A DNA stretch of 64,000 bases, from the NCBI GenBank assembly GCA_910585965.1, contig CAJUHH010000016.1, positions 18,812 to 82,811 of the forward strand, written 5' to 3'. Origin of the DNA: an uncultured Lachnospiraceae bacterium (lineage in GTDB: Bacteria; Bacillota; Clostridia; Lachnospirales; Lachnospiraceae). The notes beneath the pieces are model-generated. The model did no database searches, was not told the DNA's origin, and saw only the letters and a list, made by a program, of their open reading frames with translations. The position numbers and the translations under genes are program-made. Shown in pieces: positions 31,660 through 41,524 of this stretch; positions within the stretch are counted from its first letter, which is position 1; every line of letters starts with the position of its first letter.

Positions 31660-32550
31660 CTATGCTTCCACCCGGATCGGTGTATCCGCCGCAATAATAA
31701 TCCTTACCTTGCGGTTTTTGATATAAACCGGCACGATCAGTAGCTTGTCCTGCGCCCGCAGCTGCCCGGCCTGGTAATAAGTAGGCGGAACCATATCGAC
31801 CATAATTCCCTGCGTGCTGAGCGCGGATGCATACAACCCGTTAATACAGTTGATAAACTCGCATACCGCATCGAAAGCAAACAGATCCATGGAAGGAAAC
31901 TCTTCTTTTGCAAAAATATCGGCAATAGTCAAAAGATTGCCGTTTTCTCCGGCAAGCCCCAGCAGCATGGAATGATCCCCCGTAACGCCCTGCACCGCGA
32001 TATTTTCAAATTCATAACTATAGGAACTGTAGGAAGGCTCAATGGATATTTCGCTGTCGATCAGGCGGACGATCGTGCGTACCGCAACACCCACCAGCCC
32101 GGACACCAGGCGGTTCTCCGTCCTGACGTAAAGCGGAAGCATCCTGTCCATATCCCCGCTCTTAAATGCTTCCAGATCCGTGTTGGTCAGACCATTTTCA
32201 CGGCGGTATAGGTCGATCGCATTTTCCATTTCTTCCAGAGTCATGATTTCTTTTTCTGCCATGGCCTGAATGAAGGTCAAATAGGGGTTTCCTTGAAGCT
32301 GCAAAAGACGGCTCACCTGGCTTTCTGTCAAATAGCCCATTTCTACCGCAATATCCCCGAACCGCTTATCTTCCAGCGCCTGTTTTCGGTTGATCTTATC
32401 CGCCTGCTCCTGGGTCAGCAGTTTTTCGCTGACGGCGATCAGGCCAAGCTTCACTCTCACCTTTCTTTGCGCATCCAGAACCTCTTCCAACGTTCCCTGA
32501 GAAATAATTTTCTGCTCCACAAGAAATCTCCCAAAAATATGACCAAACAT
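31660..32550 (-). CDS. CheX-like phosphatase-domain protein with MshEN-like N-terminus
   Basis: A 296-residue two-part protein. The first 110 residues contain two repeats of the FGRFLVEQKIISQGTLEEVL type, which resemble the N-terminal domain of type II secretion/pilus ATPases (MshEN), known in some proteins to bind cyclic di-GMP. The second half (about 140-296) resembles CheX/CheC: EFENIAVQGVTGDHS, the helix AVCEFINCINGLYASAL with the E-x2-N pattern of CheY-P phosphatases, and VPVYIKNRKVRIIIAAD. It probably dephosphorylates the adjacent receiver protein; the cyclic di-GMP idea is inference. It follows polC by 55 nt. Confidence 0.8.
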   Translation of the reverse strand: MFGHIFGRFLVEQKIISQGTLEEVLDAQRKVRVKLGLIAVSEKLLTQEQADKINRKQALEDKRFGDIAVEMGYLTESQVSRLLQLQGNPYLTFIQAMAEKEIMTLEEMENAIDLYRRENGLTNTDLEAFKSGDMDRMLPLYVRTENRLVSGLVGVAVRTIVRLIDSEISIEPSYSSYSYEFENIAVQGVTGDHSMLLGLAGENGNLLTIADIFAKEEFPSMDLFAFDAVCEFINCINGLYASALSTQGIMVDMVPPTYYQAGQLRAQDKLLIVPVYIKNRKVRIIIAADTPIRVEA

Positions 32551-32605
32551 AAATACCCTCCATACACATGTCGCATTCCATAAAATTATTACTATTATAG
32601 TCTAT

Positions 32606-35600
32606 TTATGAAACAAAATCAAATAAACTTATCTGATTGGATTCCGGAAGATTTCCGAGCAGATTCAAAGAAGCCATCAAATCCACGATCGTCTTGGAAA
32701 CTTTTGCCCTTTGGCGGAAATCATCCTTGGAAAGGAACGGCCCGTCCTTTGCCGCCTCCACAATGGAATCCGCTGCTTTTTCCCCCAGTCCGTCAATGCT
32801 GTTCAAAGACGGCATCAGTTTGCCTTCCACGATTTGGAAATTCCTGGACTGGGCAGAAAAAATATCGATCGGCACGAATTCAAAGCCTCTGGCATACATT
32901 TCCTGCACCAGCTTCATATCCCGGTAAGAGTCCTGCTCCTTTTTGGCCAGCGTATCCATCCGTTGCTTGTAATCCGCCATTACCTTTTCCAGATGCTCCC
33001 TTCCCTGGCACATCAGCTCATAGGAAAAGGCAGATGCCCGGATGCTGAAAAAAGCCGCATAAAACGCCAGGGGATAGTTGATCTTGCAGTACGCGATACG
33101 CCATGCCATCATGACATAGGCCGCCGCATGGGCTTTCGGGAACATATACTTGATCTTCTTGCATGACCAGATATACCACTCCGGCACATTAGCTTTCTTC
33201 ATTGCCTCTTCCATTTCCGGCTTCAGCCCTTTTCCTTTTCGGACGCTCTCCATAATCGTAAAAGCAAGGGAACTTTCCACCCCCATCCCGATCAGGTATA
33301 CCATAATATCATCCCTCGTACAGATCGCCGTGGAAATCGTCGCCTTTCCCTCCTGAATAAGCGTCTGGGCATTTCCCAGCCATACATCCGTGCCGTGGGC
33401 CAGCCCTGCAATCCGCACCAGATCCGAAAATGCCTGGGGTTTCGTATCGATCAGCATCTGCATAGCAAATTCCGTACCGAATTCGGGAATTCCCAAAGCA
33501 CCCAGCTTACAGCCGCCGATCTGGTCCGGCGTGATGCCAAGCGCCTCCGTATTTTTGAACAAAGACATCACCTTTGCGTCGTCCAAAGGAATTTTTACCG
33601 GATCGATCCCAGTGAGATCCTGCAGCATGCGTATCATAGTAGGATCATCGTGCCCGAGTATATCCAGCTTCAACAGGTTATGGTCTATGGAATGGTAATC
33701 AAAATGAGTCGTCACGATATCCGTCGTCATATCGTTGGCCGGATGCTGCACAGGCGTAAAGGAATTGATATCCTCCCCCAGGGGAAGAACGATAATCCCT
33801 CCCGGATGCTGTCCCGTACTCCGCCGTATTCCCGTGCATCCGGCAACGATCCGATTGATCTCGCTCGTTCTTTTGCTCGTACCCTTCTCTTCAAAATACC
33901 TTTTCACATAACCAAAGGCTGTTTTCTCCGCCAGCGTGCCGATCGTCCCCGCCCGGTAAGTCTGGCCCGCGCCGAAAATAACTTCCGTATATTTATGGGC
34001 CTTGCTCTGATATTCCCCGGAAAAATTCAGGTCGATATCCGGCTCTTTATCCCCTTTAAATCCCAAAAAGGTTTCGAAAGGAATATCGAACCCGTCCTTT
34101 TTCAAAGGAGCGCCGCAGACCGGACACGCTTTATCCGGCATATCGCACCCCGCTTTTCCCGCATACGCTTTCACTTCCTGGGAATCAAAATCGGTGTAAT
34201 GACATTTTTCACAATAATAATGGGGGCTTAAGGGATTGACCTCCGTGATGCCCGCCATCGTAGCTACGAAAGAAGAGCCGACCGATCCCCTGGATCCTAC
34301 CAGGTATCCGTCTTCCACCGACTTCCAAACCAGCTTCTGTGCAATAATATACATCACCGCAAAACCATTGGAAATAATGGAATGCAGTTCCCGTTCCAAA
34401 CGTTGTTCCACAATCTTTGGCAATTCCTCCCCATAAATTTCATGGGCTTTGTTATAGCAGATATCCGTCAATGTCCTGTCACTGTCTTCAATCACTGGAG
34501 CGCATTTATCCGGCCGCACAGGAGCCATCGTTTCCACCATATCCGCAATTCGGTTTGTATTCGTCACCACCACTTCCATGGCCTTATCGCTTCCCAGGTA
34601 AGCAAACTCTTCCAGCATCTCCTCCGTCGTCCGCAAATACAATGGCGACTGTTCATCCGCGCCGGAAAATCCTTTGCCCGCCATAATAATCCTGCGGTAT
34701 ATTTCATCCCCCGGATCCAGGAAATGAACGTCACAGGTCGCAACTACCGGTTTGTTAAACTGTTCGCCCAGCTCTACGATCCTTCGGTTTATATTCTCAA
34801 TATCCTCTATCGAATTGACATTCCTTATCTTTTCCGAAGCAATCATAAACTGATTGTTTCCCGTCGGCTGGATTTCCAAATAATCATAAAAATCCACCAG
34901 CCTGGCGATCTCTTCCTCGGATTTTTCATCCAGAAGCGCCCGGTATAATTCTCCTGCTTCACAGGCGCTGCCCAAAATCAGTCCCTCTCGGTGCTTCTTC
35001 AGCAGGCTTTTGGGGATTCGCGGCCTTTTGCTGTAATAAATCAAATGCGATTCGGAAACCAGCCGGTATAAGTTCACCCTTCCCGTATCGTTTTTCGCCA
35101 AAATAATCGCATGATAAGAAGGAAGCCTTTTTATAATATCAGGGCTGGAATCCCCCATCGCATTGATCGCCCTAAGGTCTTTTGCCCCGGCCTCTTCCAG
35201 CATAGGGATGAACTTCAAGAATATTTCTGCCGTCGCTTCCGCATCGTCCACCGCGCGGTGATGATTTTCCAACGAAATGCCAAGCGTTTTTGCCACCGCA
35301 TCCAGCTTATGTTTCGCCTGGTTAGGCAGAAGGATTCTGGCAATCCCTACCGTATCTACATAAGTGAACTCCCTTTTTTGCCCGAGCCGGGATGCATTTT
35401 CCATGATAAAGCTCATATCGAAACTTGCATTGTGGGCCACCAGCACCGTATCCTGACAAAATTCCAAAAAACGTGGAAGCACCTCCTCTATCATCGGCGC
35501 ACCCGCCACCATTTCATCCTGAATGCCCGTCAGCTTCTCGATTTCCAACGGAATCGGTACGTCTGGATTGACAAATTCCGAAAACCTCTCCGTAATCTCC

Positions 35601-37102
35601 CTGCCTTCCACCTTCACCGCGCCGATCTCTATTATCCGGTCATGAACAGGTGAAAAACCAGTAGTTTCTATATCAAACACAACAAAGGAACCGTCTAATC
35701 CCTGATTCTTTTTTCCCGTTACAATCTCATGCAAATCGTCTACCAGATAGGCTTCCATTCCATAAATGACTTTAAAAAAATTCTGTTTGTCCGGCACGGC
35801 TTCCCCGGCTTCTTTTCTTTTCGCCTTTTCCGCACGCCACAAATCTTCCCACACATGGTTTGCATCGGGAAACGACTGGACGACGCCATGGTCCGTAATG
35901 GCAATCGCCGGATGCCCCCACTGGTAAGCTCTTTTTACGATATCTTTTGCCTCCGATACGCCGTCCATATCGCTCATTTTTGTATGGCAGTGCAGCTCCA
36001 CCCTCTTGCGGATGCTGTTGTCCGAACGGGACGAAGTAAAATCCGGTATTTTTTTAATGCCGCTGATGGAACCGATCGTCAGCTCATTATCAAACTTATC
36101 GATCACAGCCATTCCCTTTACTTTTACAAAACTTCCTTTTGAGAGCCCTCCTTCAATTTCGCCCACCTGGTCGTTATTGGCAAATAGTTTAAAAGTCAGC
36201 GTATCCGTAAAATCCGTGATATCATAAAAAAGAATTGTTTTTTCATTTTTTATTTCCCTTTTGTCCGTCTTGATTATCTTGCCGCGGATCACCACTTGTC
36301 CCATTTCCCCAATAATATCTTCGATGGGAATCGCCGCCTCTTCAAAATCCCTTCCGTAGATCACGTCAGGATTGTCCGAACGCTTTGCTGCCCGCTTGAA
36401 GCTAGTCTTCTCCCCATCCTTTTTTATTGTTTTGCCTTCTGATTGCCTTCCCGCCGCCCGTTTTTCAGAAACGGTTTCCTTTATTTCCCTTTTCTCCGGC
36501 CTTAAAGGCATTTCAGGTACCGATGCCCCCGCCGCTTTCGCGCTGATTTCCGCCACCTGCCTTGCGATTCTTAATTCGTCCTCTTCCCTGTTCTGCCCTT
36601 CCTTTTCCTCTTTATAGGCAATCTCAACATTAGCCTGGAATCCGCATCTTTCGTTGCATATTTTTTCCAGAATACGGCGCAGCTCTTCCCCCCGGCTCCT
36701 CGCCGGCACGGAATCCCCTACCGTCAGAACGAGCCTGTCCGCTTCCGGATAAGTAAGATCCCCATTCTTAAAAAGATTGTATTCTATGGGACTGTACTCT
36801 CTTAGTTCCAAAAGTATGCTGCCCTTGTAGGCATCCATCAGTTTTTCTACATTATATTGGGAAGACAGCCGATATTTTTCATAAATCTTTACTTTTGTCT
36901 GGAAGGAGGAAAGCATCCGTTCAATCCCTTTCTCCGCTTTCCATATGTACTCCTTTCCAATCAGCCTCCCGCTGACCATATAAATCCTCAAAAGATCTTT
37001 CTTTTTCGTGGAAGAAACTCTCTCCACTTCCGCCTCCTCCAGAAACTGCCTGACCTTGTCATCCACTTGTAAAAAAGGAAATACATCAAAAAACTTTTTC
37101 AC
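32606..37102 (-). CDS. polC: DNA polymerase III alpha subunit, PolC type
   Basis: PolC is the replicative polymerase of low-GC Gram-positives, with built-in proofreading. The 1498-residue protein has an N-terminal domain, an OB fold (about 260-350), the first part of a PHP domain (VELHCHTKMSDMDG near 368), the DEDD exonuclease inserted in it (VVFDIETTGFS near 474, later VAHNASFDMSF and HRAVDDAEATAEIF), the rest of PHP, a zinc module (CEKCHY ... CPVCGAP), the palm with EPDIDLNFSG, and a C-terminal end SLFDFVS that resembles a clamp-binding motif (QISLFDF). It starts 11 nt after ispG. No frameshift is seen. Confidence 0.96.
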   Translation of the reverse strand: MKKFFDVFPFLQVDDKVRQFLEEAEVERVSSTKKKDLLRIYMVSGRLIGKEYIWKAEKGIERMLSSFQTKVKIYEKYRLSSQYNVEKLMDAYKGSILLELREYSPIEYNLFKNGDLTYPEADRLVLTVGDSVPARSRGEELRRILEKICNERCGFQANVEIAYKEEKEGQNREEDELRIARQVAEISAKAAGASVPEMPLRPEKREIKETVSEKRAAGRQSEGKTIKKDGEKTSFKRAAKRSDNPDVIYGRDFEEAAIPIEDIIGEMGQVVIRGKIIKTDKREIKNEKTILFYDITDFTDTLTFKLFANNDQVGEIEGGLSKGSFVKVKGMAVIDKFDNELTIGSISGIKKIPDFTSSRSDNSIRKRVELHCHTKMSDMDGVSEAKDIVKRAYQWGHPAIAITDHGVVQSFPDANHVWEDLWRAEKAKRKEAGEAVPDKQNFFKVIYGMEAYLVDDLHEIVTGKKNQGLDGSFVVFDIETTGFSPVHDRIIEIGAVKVEGREITERFSEFVNPDVPIPLEIEKLTGIQDEMVAGAPMIEEVLPRFLEFCQDTVLVAHNASFDMSFIMENASRLGQKREFTYVDTVGIARILLPNQAKHKLDAVAKTLGISLENHHRAVDDAEATAEIFLKFIPMLEEAGAKDLRAINAMGDSSPDIIKRLPSYHAIILAKNDTGRVNLYRLVSESHLIYYSKRPRIPKSLLKKHREGLILGSACEAGELYRALLDEKSEEEIARLVDFYDYLEIQPTGNNQFMIASEKIRNVNSIEDIENINRRIVELGEQFNKPVVATCDVHFLDPGDEIYRRIIMAGKGFSGADEQSPLYLRTTEEMLEEFAYLGSDKAMEVVVTNTNRIADMVETMAPVRPDKCAPVIEDSDRTLTDICYNKAHEIYGEELPKIVEQRLERELHSIISNGFAVMYIIAQKLVWKSVEDGYLVGSRGSVGSSFVATMAGITEVNPLSPHYYCEKCHYTDFDSQEVKAYAGKAGCDMPDKACPVCGAPLKKDGFDIPFETFLGFKGDKEPDIDLNFSGEYQSKAHKYTEVIFGAGQTYRAGTIGTLAEKTAFGYVKRYFEEKGTSKRTSEINRIVAGCTGIRRSTGQHPGGIIVLPLGEDINSFTPVQHPANDMTTDIVTTHFDYHSIDHNLLKLDILGHDDPTMIRMLQDLTGIDPVKIPLDDAKVMSLFKNTEALGITPDQIGGCKLGALGIPEFGTEFAMQMLIDTKPQAFSDLVRIAGLAHGTDVWLGNAQTLIQEGKATISTAICTRDDIMVYLIGMGVESSLAFTIMESVRKGKGLKPEMEEAMKKANVPEWYIWSCKKIKYMFPKAHAAAYVMMAWRIAYCKINYPLAFYAAFFSIRASAFSYELMCQGREHLEKVMADYKQRMDTLAKKEQDSYRDMKLVQEMYARGFEFVPIDIFSAQSRNFQIVEGKLMPSLNSIDGLGEKAADSIVEAAKDGPFLSKDDFRQRAKVSKTIVDLMASLNLLGNLPESNQISLFDFVS

Positions 37103-37113
37103 CGTATACCCGC

Positions 37114-38229
37114 CTATCCCTGCGCCGCCTCACAGCGGCACAAACAAACCAATTCTTCCTTCAAAGCCGAAAGAAGTTCCGCTTCCGGCAATTTTTTTAC
37201 CACTTCCCCTTTTTTAATCAGAAGGCCTTCCCCTATGCCTCCCGCAATTCCGATATCCGCTTCCCTTGCTTCCCCGGGGCCGTTTACCGCGCATCCCATG
37301 ACCGCCACTTTCACATCCCTCGGAAGGCCCTTTGGAAATTCATCCGTTATTTCCTGCAAAACCTCTGCCGTCATCCGTTCCACCTGGTTCGCCAAACCGA
37401 TCAAATCAATTTTGGTCCTCCCGCACGTCGGGCAGGATACCACTTCGATGCCTCCCTTTCGAAGTCCTAATGCGCCCAGGATCAGCTTCGCCGACCGAAT
37501 CTCCTCCACAGGATCGCCTGTCAGCGATACACGGATCGTATCCCCGATCCCCTGGTAAAGAATAATGCCAAGGCCCACTCCGGATTTCACATTGCCGCCA
37601 AACACCGTCCCCGCCTCCGTAATTCCTACATGCAACGGATAATCGGTCTTCCCGGCCAGAATCTCATGGGCGCGTATGCACATCAAGACATCGGAAGATT
37701 TGACGCTGATCACCAGATTGTCATATCCCATGTCTTCCACCATTTTCACTTTATCCAAAGCGCTTTCCACGATTCCTTCCGCCGTGACTCCCCCGTATTT
37801 TTCTATCAAATTCTTTTCCAAGGAGCCGCTGTTTACTCCCACCCGAATGGGGATATCCCTCTCTTTCGCCGCTGCCACCACCGCCAAGACCTTTTCCCTG
37901 TTTCCGATATTCCCCGGATTAATTCTGATCTTATCCGCCCCGTTCTCTATGGACGCAACCGCCATCTTATAATCAAAATGGATATCCGCGACTAACGGTA
38001 TGGAAATCTGTTTTTTGATTTCCTTAAGCGCCAGCGCCGCCTCCATCGTCGGAACCGTGCAGCGGACGATCTCGCAGCCCGCCCTTTCGAGGCGGTGAAT
38101 CTGCTCCACCGTCGCCTTTACGTCTTCCGTCTTTGTATTCGTCATCGACTGTATCAAAATCGGATTCCCGCCGCCGATCATCCTGTTTCCGATATGTATG
38201 GTCTTCGTTTTCATTCTGTGCATCTGCAT
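37114..38229 (-). CDS. ispG: 4-hydroxy-3-methylbut-2-enyl diphosphate synthase
   Basis: IspG (GcpE) reduces the cyclic diphosphate MEcPP to HMBPP in the MEP isoprenoid pathway, using a 4Fe-4S cluster. The 371-residue protein begins with the barrel motif NPILIQSMTNTKTED, has DKIRINPGNIG, and the C-terminal cluster site VVSCPTCGRTKIDL with GCAVNGPGEAREADIGIAGG supplying the remaining Cys and a Glu. The first ATG, with AAAGGAG about ten nt upstream, is taken as the start. It sits between the Ser/Thr kinase and polC; dxr and uppS lie in the same larger cluster. Confidence 0.95.
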   Translation of the reverse strand: MQMHRMKTKTIHIGNRMIGGGNPILIQSMTNTKTEDVKATVEQIHRLERAGCEIVRCTVPTMEAALALKEIKKQISIPLVADIHFDYKMAVASIENGADKIRINPGNIGNREKVLAVVAAAKERDIPIRVGVNSGSLEKNLIEKYGGVTAEGIVESALDKVKMVEDMGYDNLVISVKSSDVLMCIRAHEILAGKTDYPLHVGITEAGTVFGGNVKSGVGLGIILYQGIGDTIRVSLTGDPVEEIRSAKLILGALGLRKGGIEVVSCPTCGRTKIDLIGLANQVERMTAEVLQEITDEFPKGLPRDVKVAVMGCAVNGPGEAREADIGIAGGIGEGLLIKKGEVVKKLPEAELLSALKEELVCLCRCEAAQG

Positions 38230-38281
38230 CTTATGTCCGCTCCTTTTATTCTAATAATTATTATCATACCCCACTTTGCCT

Positions 38282-39637
38282 TTATGGTTCAAGACCTTTT
38301 AAATAGAAAGTTCTGCTGTGCGTTTCTTCCGTTGCGCAATCCGTACATTCCAGACGCAGACGGTAAATCCCCCCTTCCTCAAAATTGCTTAACGGAAGTT
38401 CCAGCTTCAGCGTTTCTGACAAGGCATATACTGCGTCATAGCGTATGAGCAGCTTTTGCCCCTTTCCATTCCTTACCTCCACCCGAAGCGTATTCTCCCC
38501 CGCCACAGTTATCCTGTTTGTATTTTCTGACGCAAAAACCTTTTGTACTGTATTTGCGCAAGCTGATGCCTGAACCATGCCTGTCACCGCTGCGGATAGA
38601 ATCCCCGCAGCCAGCAGCCATAATCCTTTTCCTCTCTTCTCCGTCAAAAGCAGGCTTCGCTCCCTGCGGATCCCGCTCCCCCTCCGTCCCATGCATGCAG
38701 CTGCCATTTCCTTTCCAAGGCAAAGACCAATGATAGCGGCGGCAGCGGCAAGTATCTCTTTTTCCTTTCCCTGCATGCTGCACAATTTTGCAAACCAGGC
38801 GCATAGTCCAAACCATATTCCATAGTAGATGCCATTCGCTATTTTCCTGCCCCGCTCCCATACTTTGTTCTTTCTTTTATACTTCTCTAATGCCTCCTGA
38901 AACTGCCTCATCGTCTGGTATCTTTTTCCTTTCTCTTCCTCGGTCGCCTTTTCCACCGCCTGCTCCAATCCCGCCGAAAGATTTCTGTCAAAAAAGCGGA
39001 TCGGATGAAGCAAAAACGGCGGCTTTGCCGGATCATCCCCTGTCAGCATATAATAGAGCGTCGCGCCTAAACCATAAATATCGCTTCTCTCATCCATTCC
39101 CTCCATGCTTTCTGCCGCCAGCTGTTCCGGCGCAGCATAGCCATAAGTCCCCGCACAAAAGACTTCGTCTTCCGTCCGGTAGCGCATCCATGCCGTCCCA
39201 AAATCCACCAGCCTGAGATCCCCCCCGCGATCCACCATAATATTGGCAGGCTTCATATCCCGGTAAATCACAGGACAGTTCCTCTCATGGAAATAGATCA
39301 GCGCCTCTGCCAGTTCCAGCGCCCATCCTACCGCCTGTTCCTGTCCAAGCTTTCCCCTTTTCCGTACATAATTCCCCAGATTTTCCCCATCAATATATTC
39401 CATCACCAGATACCGGCTCCCGTCCTGCTCGATCACGTCCGTGACAGCCGGCAGCAGAGGATGCCGCAGTTCCTTCAGCATGTCCAGTTCTTTTTTCCAT
39501 ATCTCTTCTCTCCCTGAAAATTTCTTTATCGCCCTGTCGCATTTCAGATGCGTATCAAAGGCTCTGTATACCGTTCCGCTTCCTCCTCCCCCTAATTCTT
39601 CATAAATCATATACTTCCCTATTGCTATATCTTCCAT
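38282..39637 (-). CDS. Membrane-bound Ser/Thr protein kinase (Hanks type)
   Basis: A 451-residue kinase. The N-terminal catalytic domain (about 8-260) has the glycine loop ELGGGGSGTVYRAFD, the ATP-binding Lys in RAIKKF, catalytic loop VIYRDMKPANIM (Tyr replaces the His of HRD), DFG in LVDFGTAW and APEQL. Then come about three hydrophobic segments (roughly 280-300, 310-330 and 345-365) and an extracytoplasmic beta-rich tail (about 375-451) that differs from the PASTA repeats of PrkC. It begins 11 nt after the PP2C gene, giving a kinase-phosphatase pair. The ATG at 39637 is chosen over the one 3 nt upstream on ribosome-site spacing. Confidence 0.9.
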   Translation of the reverse strand: MEDIAIGKYMIYEELGGGGSGTVYRAFDTHLKCDRAIKKFSGREEIWKKELDMLKELRHPLLPAVTDVIEQDGSRYLVMEYIDGENLGNYVRKRGKLGQEQAVGWALELAEALIYFHERNCPVIYRDMKPANIMVDRGGDLRLVDFGTAWMRYRTEDEVFCAGTYGYAAPEQLAAESMEGMDERSDIYGLGATLYYMLTGDDPAKPPFLLHPIRFFDRNLSAGLEQAVEKATEEEKGKRYQTMRQFQEALEKYKRKNKVWERGRKIANGIYYGIWFGLCAWFAKLCSMQGKEKEILAAAAAIIGLCLGKEMAAACMGRRGSGIRRERSLLLTEKRGKGLWLLAAGILSAAVTGMVQASACANTVQKVFASENTNRITVAGENTLRVEVRNGKGQKLLIRYDAVYALSETLKLELPLSNFEEGGIYRLRLECTDCATEETHSRTFYLKGLEP

Positions 39638-39648
39638 CATCCTGCCTC

Positions 39649-40371
39649 CTACTCGATCCATACCGCGATGGAGGAAATATTATCTCTTTCCCCTTGTTTC
39701 TTTACATATTCTGTCATTTCTTTCAGCCGCTTATAAATTTGTTCCCTTCCTCCCATTGTTTCCGGCAGCATTGCTTCCTTGATCCGTTCTTCCCCCAGCC
39801 GGTTCCTGAAGCCGTCGGAGCAAAGCAGAAAAACGCTTTTTTTTCTCAAATACCCTTTTTTGACATCCGGCCTCTTCCACGGATAACTTCCGATACAGCG
39901 CAGCAGCGTAATATTATCCCTCGTATGGTCCGTCGTCATCCTTTCTATTTTTCCGCCCAATCCCCTGCCTGTTATCCGATATGCCCGGCTGTCCCCGCTA
40001 TGCCACAAGAAATAACTCCTTCCCATCAAAAGCAAAGCGGTGACGGTCGTTCCCATTTTTATCCCTTTTTCTTCTCCAAACCGCTGCATCTCCGCGTTGC
40101 ATCCATACAGCGCCCGCAGCCCTGATTTTTCTATTTTTCTCCCTCTCTTGCGGCGTTTTAACATGATAATGGCTTCTTTATAAAACCATTCCGTCATTTT
40201 TTCTGCCACAAAACCGCTGGCCGCCTCTCCGCAGTCCAGTCCCCCGATCCCGTCACAGACAAGCGCAAATACAGCCATTTTCCCTTTAATGCGGACTTCC
40301 TGGAGAGAAATGGAATCCTGATTCCCCTTCCTCATCCCCCTGTCCCAATATGCATCAGAAATAAACCTCAT
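39649..40371 (-). CDS. PP2C-family Ser/Thr phosphatase
   Basis: A 240-residue PPM/PP2C phosphatase, metal dependent and cytosolic. The motifs appear in order: RKGNQDSISL, ALVCDGIGGLDCGEAAS, LWHSGDSRAYRI, TTDHTRDN, LLCSDGFRNRL and ERDNISSIAVW, so the metal-binding Asp residues are complete. It reverses phosphorylation by the kinase encoded next (11 nt downstream), as with PrpC-PrkC in other Firmicutes. A consensus promoter at 40518-40546 starts this pair and could also serve ispG and polC. Confidence 0.92.
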   Translation of the reverse strand: MRFISDAYWDRGMRKGNQDSISLQEVRIKGKMAVFALVCDGIGGLDCGEAASGFVAEKMTEWFYKEAIIMLKRRKRGRKIEKSGLRALYGCNAEMQRFGEEKGIKMGTTVTALLLMGRSYFLWHSGDSRAYRITGRGLGGKIERMTTDHTRDNITLLRCIGSYPWKRPDVKKGYLRKKSVFLLCSDGFRNRLGEERIKEAMLPETMGGREQIYKRLKEMTEYVKKQGERDNISSIAVWIE

Positions 40372-40517
40372 CCTTCCTCCTTGCCGTATTCAATTTTTGT
40401 TTTTTTAGAAGTTTGTTCAGACTTTTGAACGATGACCAGATTCCCAGGAATCCGATTAGACGATACTTCTTTTTTGAAATGAAAAAATTCGGAAATATCC
40501 TTTTCCTTTATTTGCAT

Positions 40518-40546
40518 ATTATAACGCATATCAGAACTTGCTGCAA
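40518..40546 (-). promoter_or_regulatory. Promoter of the PP2C-kinase genes
   Basis: On the minus strand TTGCAG (40541-40546) and TATAAT (40518-40523) are spaced by 17 nt. The leader to the PP2C start is about 140 nt, with no clear structure. Confidence 0.78.
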
Positions 40547-40589
40547 TGAAAATTTACAAAAGCAAAAGAAATCATTTTATGCAAAAATA

Positions 40590-40622
40590 CAGCAGGCCGA
40601 ATATTTTCTATCCGACCTGCTG
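40590..40622 (-). terminator. Intrinsic terminator after the aldolase gene
   Basis: On the minus strand GCAGCAGGTCGG pairs with CGGCCTGCTG and is followed by ATTTTTG. It separates the rseP-pfkB-fba transcript from the PP2C promoter. Confidence 0.75.
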
Positions 40623-40643
40623 CATTTATAAAAAATAAATTTT

Positions 40644-41492
40644 TTATGCTTTTCCGTTGCATCCGCACATCCTGATACGCTGCTTTACTGTTTCCTTTAC
40701 ATTTTCCATAGCCGCTTTCCCATATTTCTTTGGATCAAAAGCATCAGGATTTTCTGCCAGGAATTTCTTCACCCCGTCCGTATAAGCAATCCTCAGCTCC
40801 GTAGCAAAATTCACTTTGCAGATGCCTCTCTTGATGCTCTCTGCCACCGCTTCCTCCGACAATCCGCTGGCGCCATGCAATACTAAGGGAATCGAAACGA
40901 CTTTTCGTATCTCTGCCAGACGGTCCAGATCCAGCTTCGGTTCTCCCTTATACACGCCATGGGCCGTTCCGATTGCCACCGCCAGGGAACCGATGCCTGT
41001 GCGTTCCACAAACTCCCGCGCCTCTTCCGGATCCGTATATCCGCCGCTGCCGCCGTCCAAATCATCTTCCTTGCCCCCTACTTTGCCGAGTTCCGCTTCC
41101 ACTGGAATCCTGGAAGGCCGACATGCGTCCACCACCGCTTTCGTCACCGCGATATTCCCTTCAAATACGTTGTGGGAACCGTCAATCATGATCGAGCTGT
41201 ATCCGACGCGCAGCGCACGCATCGCCAGATCAAAGCTGTCTCCATGGTCCAGATGCATACAGACGGGAACGCTTGCCCGCTCTGCCGCCGTCTTTACATT
41301 GGCAAGATACATGTCCAAACCGGCATATTTTACTGTAGACGGCGTGGTCTGGAGCATCAGCGGAGCCCTCAGCTCTTCTGCCGCTTCAATGACAGCCATT
41401 ACCATTTCCATGTTTTCCACGTTGAATGCGCCTACCGCATACCCGCCCTTCTGGGCATCCAATAACATTTTTTCGGACGTAACAAATGACAT
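40644..41492 (-). CDS. fba: Class II fructose-bisphosphate (or tagatose-bisphosphate) aldolase
   Basis: This zinc enzyme reversibly cleaves fructose-1,6- or tagatose-1,6-bisphosphate to triose phosphates. The 282-residue protein has zinc ligands in VCMHLDHGDSF and GTAHGVYKGEP and a third His in LVLHGASGLS, with EAELGKVGGKEDD between. Its length is that of the short KbaY/GatY-like and Bacillus FbaA-like group. It follows a PfkB-family kinase by 32 nt, so the pair could phosphorylate a hexose monophosphate and then split it. Substrate choice (fructose or tagatose series) cannot be decided by eye. Confidence 0.92.
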   Translation of the reverse strand: MSFVTSEKMLLDAQKGGYAVGAFNVENMEMVMAVIEAAEELRAPLMLQTTPSTVKYAGLDMYLANVKTAAERASVPVCMHLDHGDSFDLAMRALRVGYSSIMIDGSHNVFEGNIAVTKAVVDACRPSRIPVEAELGKVGGKEDDLDGGSGGYTDPEEAREFVERTGIGSLAVAIGTAHGVYKGEPKLDLDRLAEIRKVVSIPLVLHGASGLSEEAVAESIKRGICKVNFATELRIAYTDGVKKFLAENPDAFDPKKYGKAAMENVKETVKQRIRMCGCNGKA

Positions 41493-41524
41493 TTTCCTTT
41501 TCTCCTTTCATTCTTTGCAATTTT

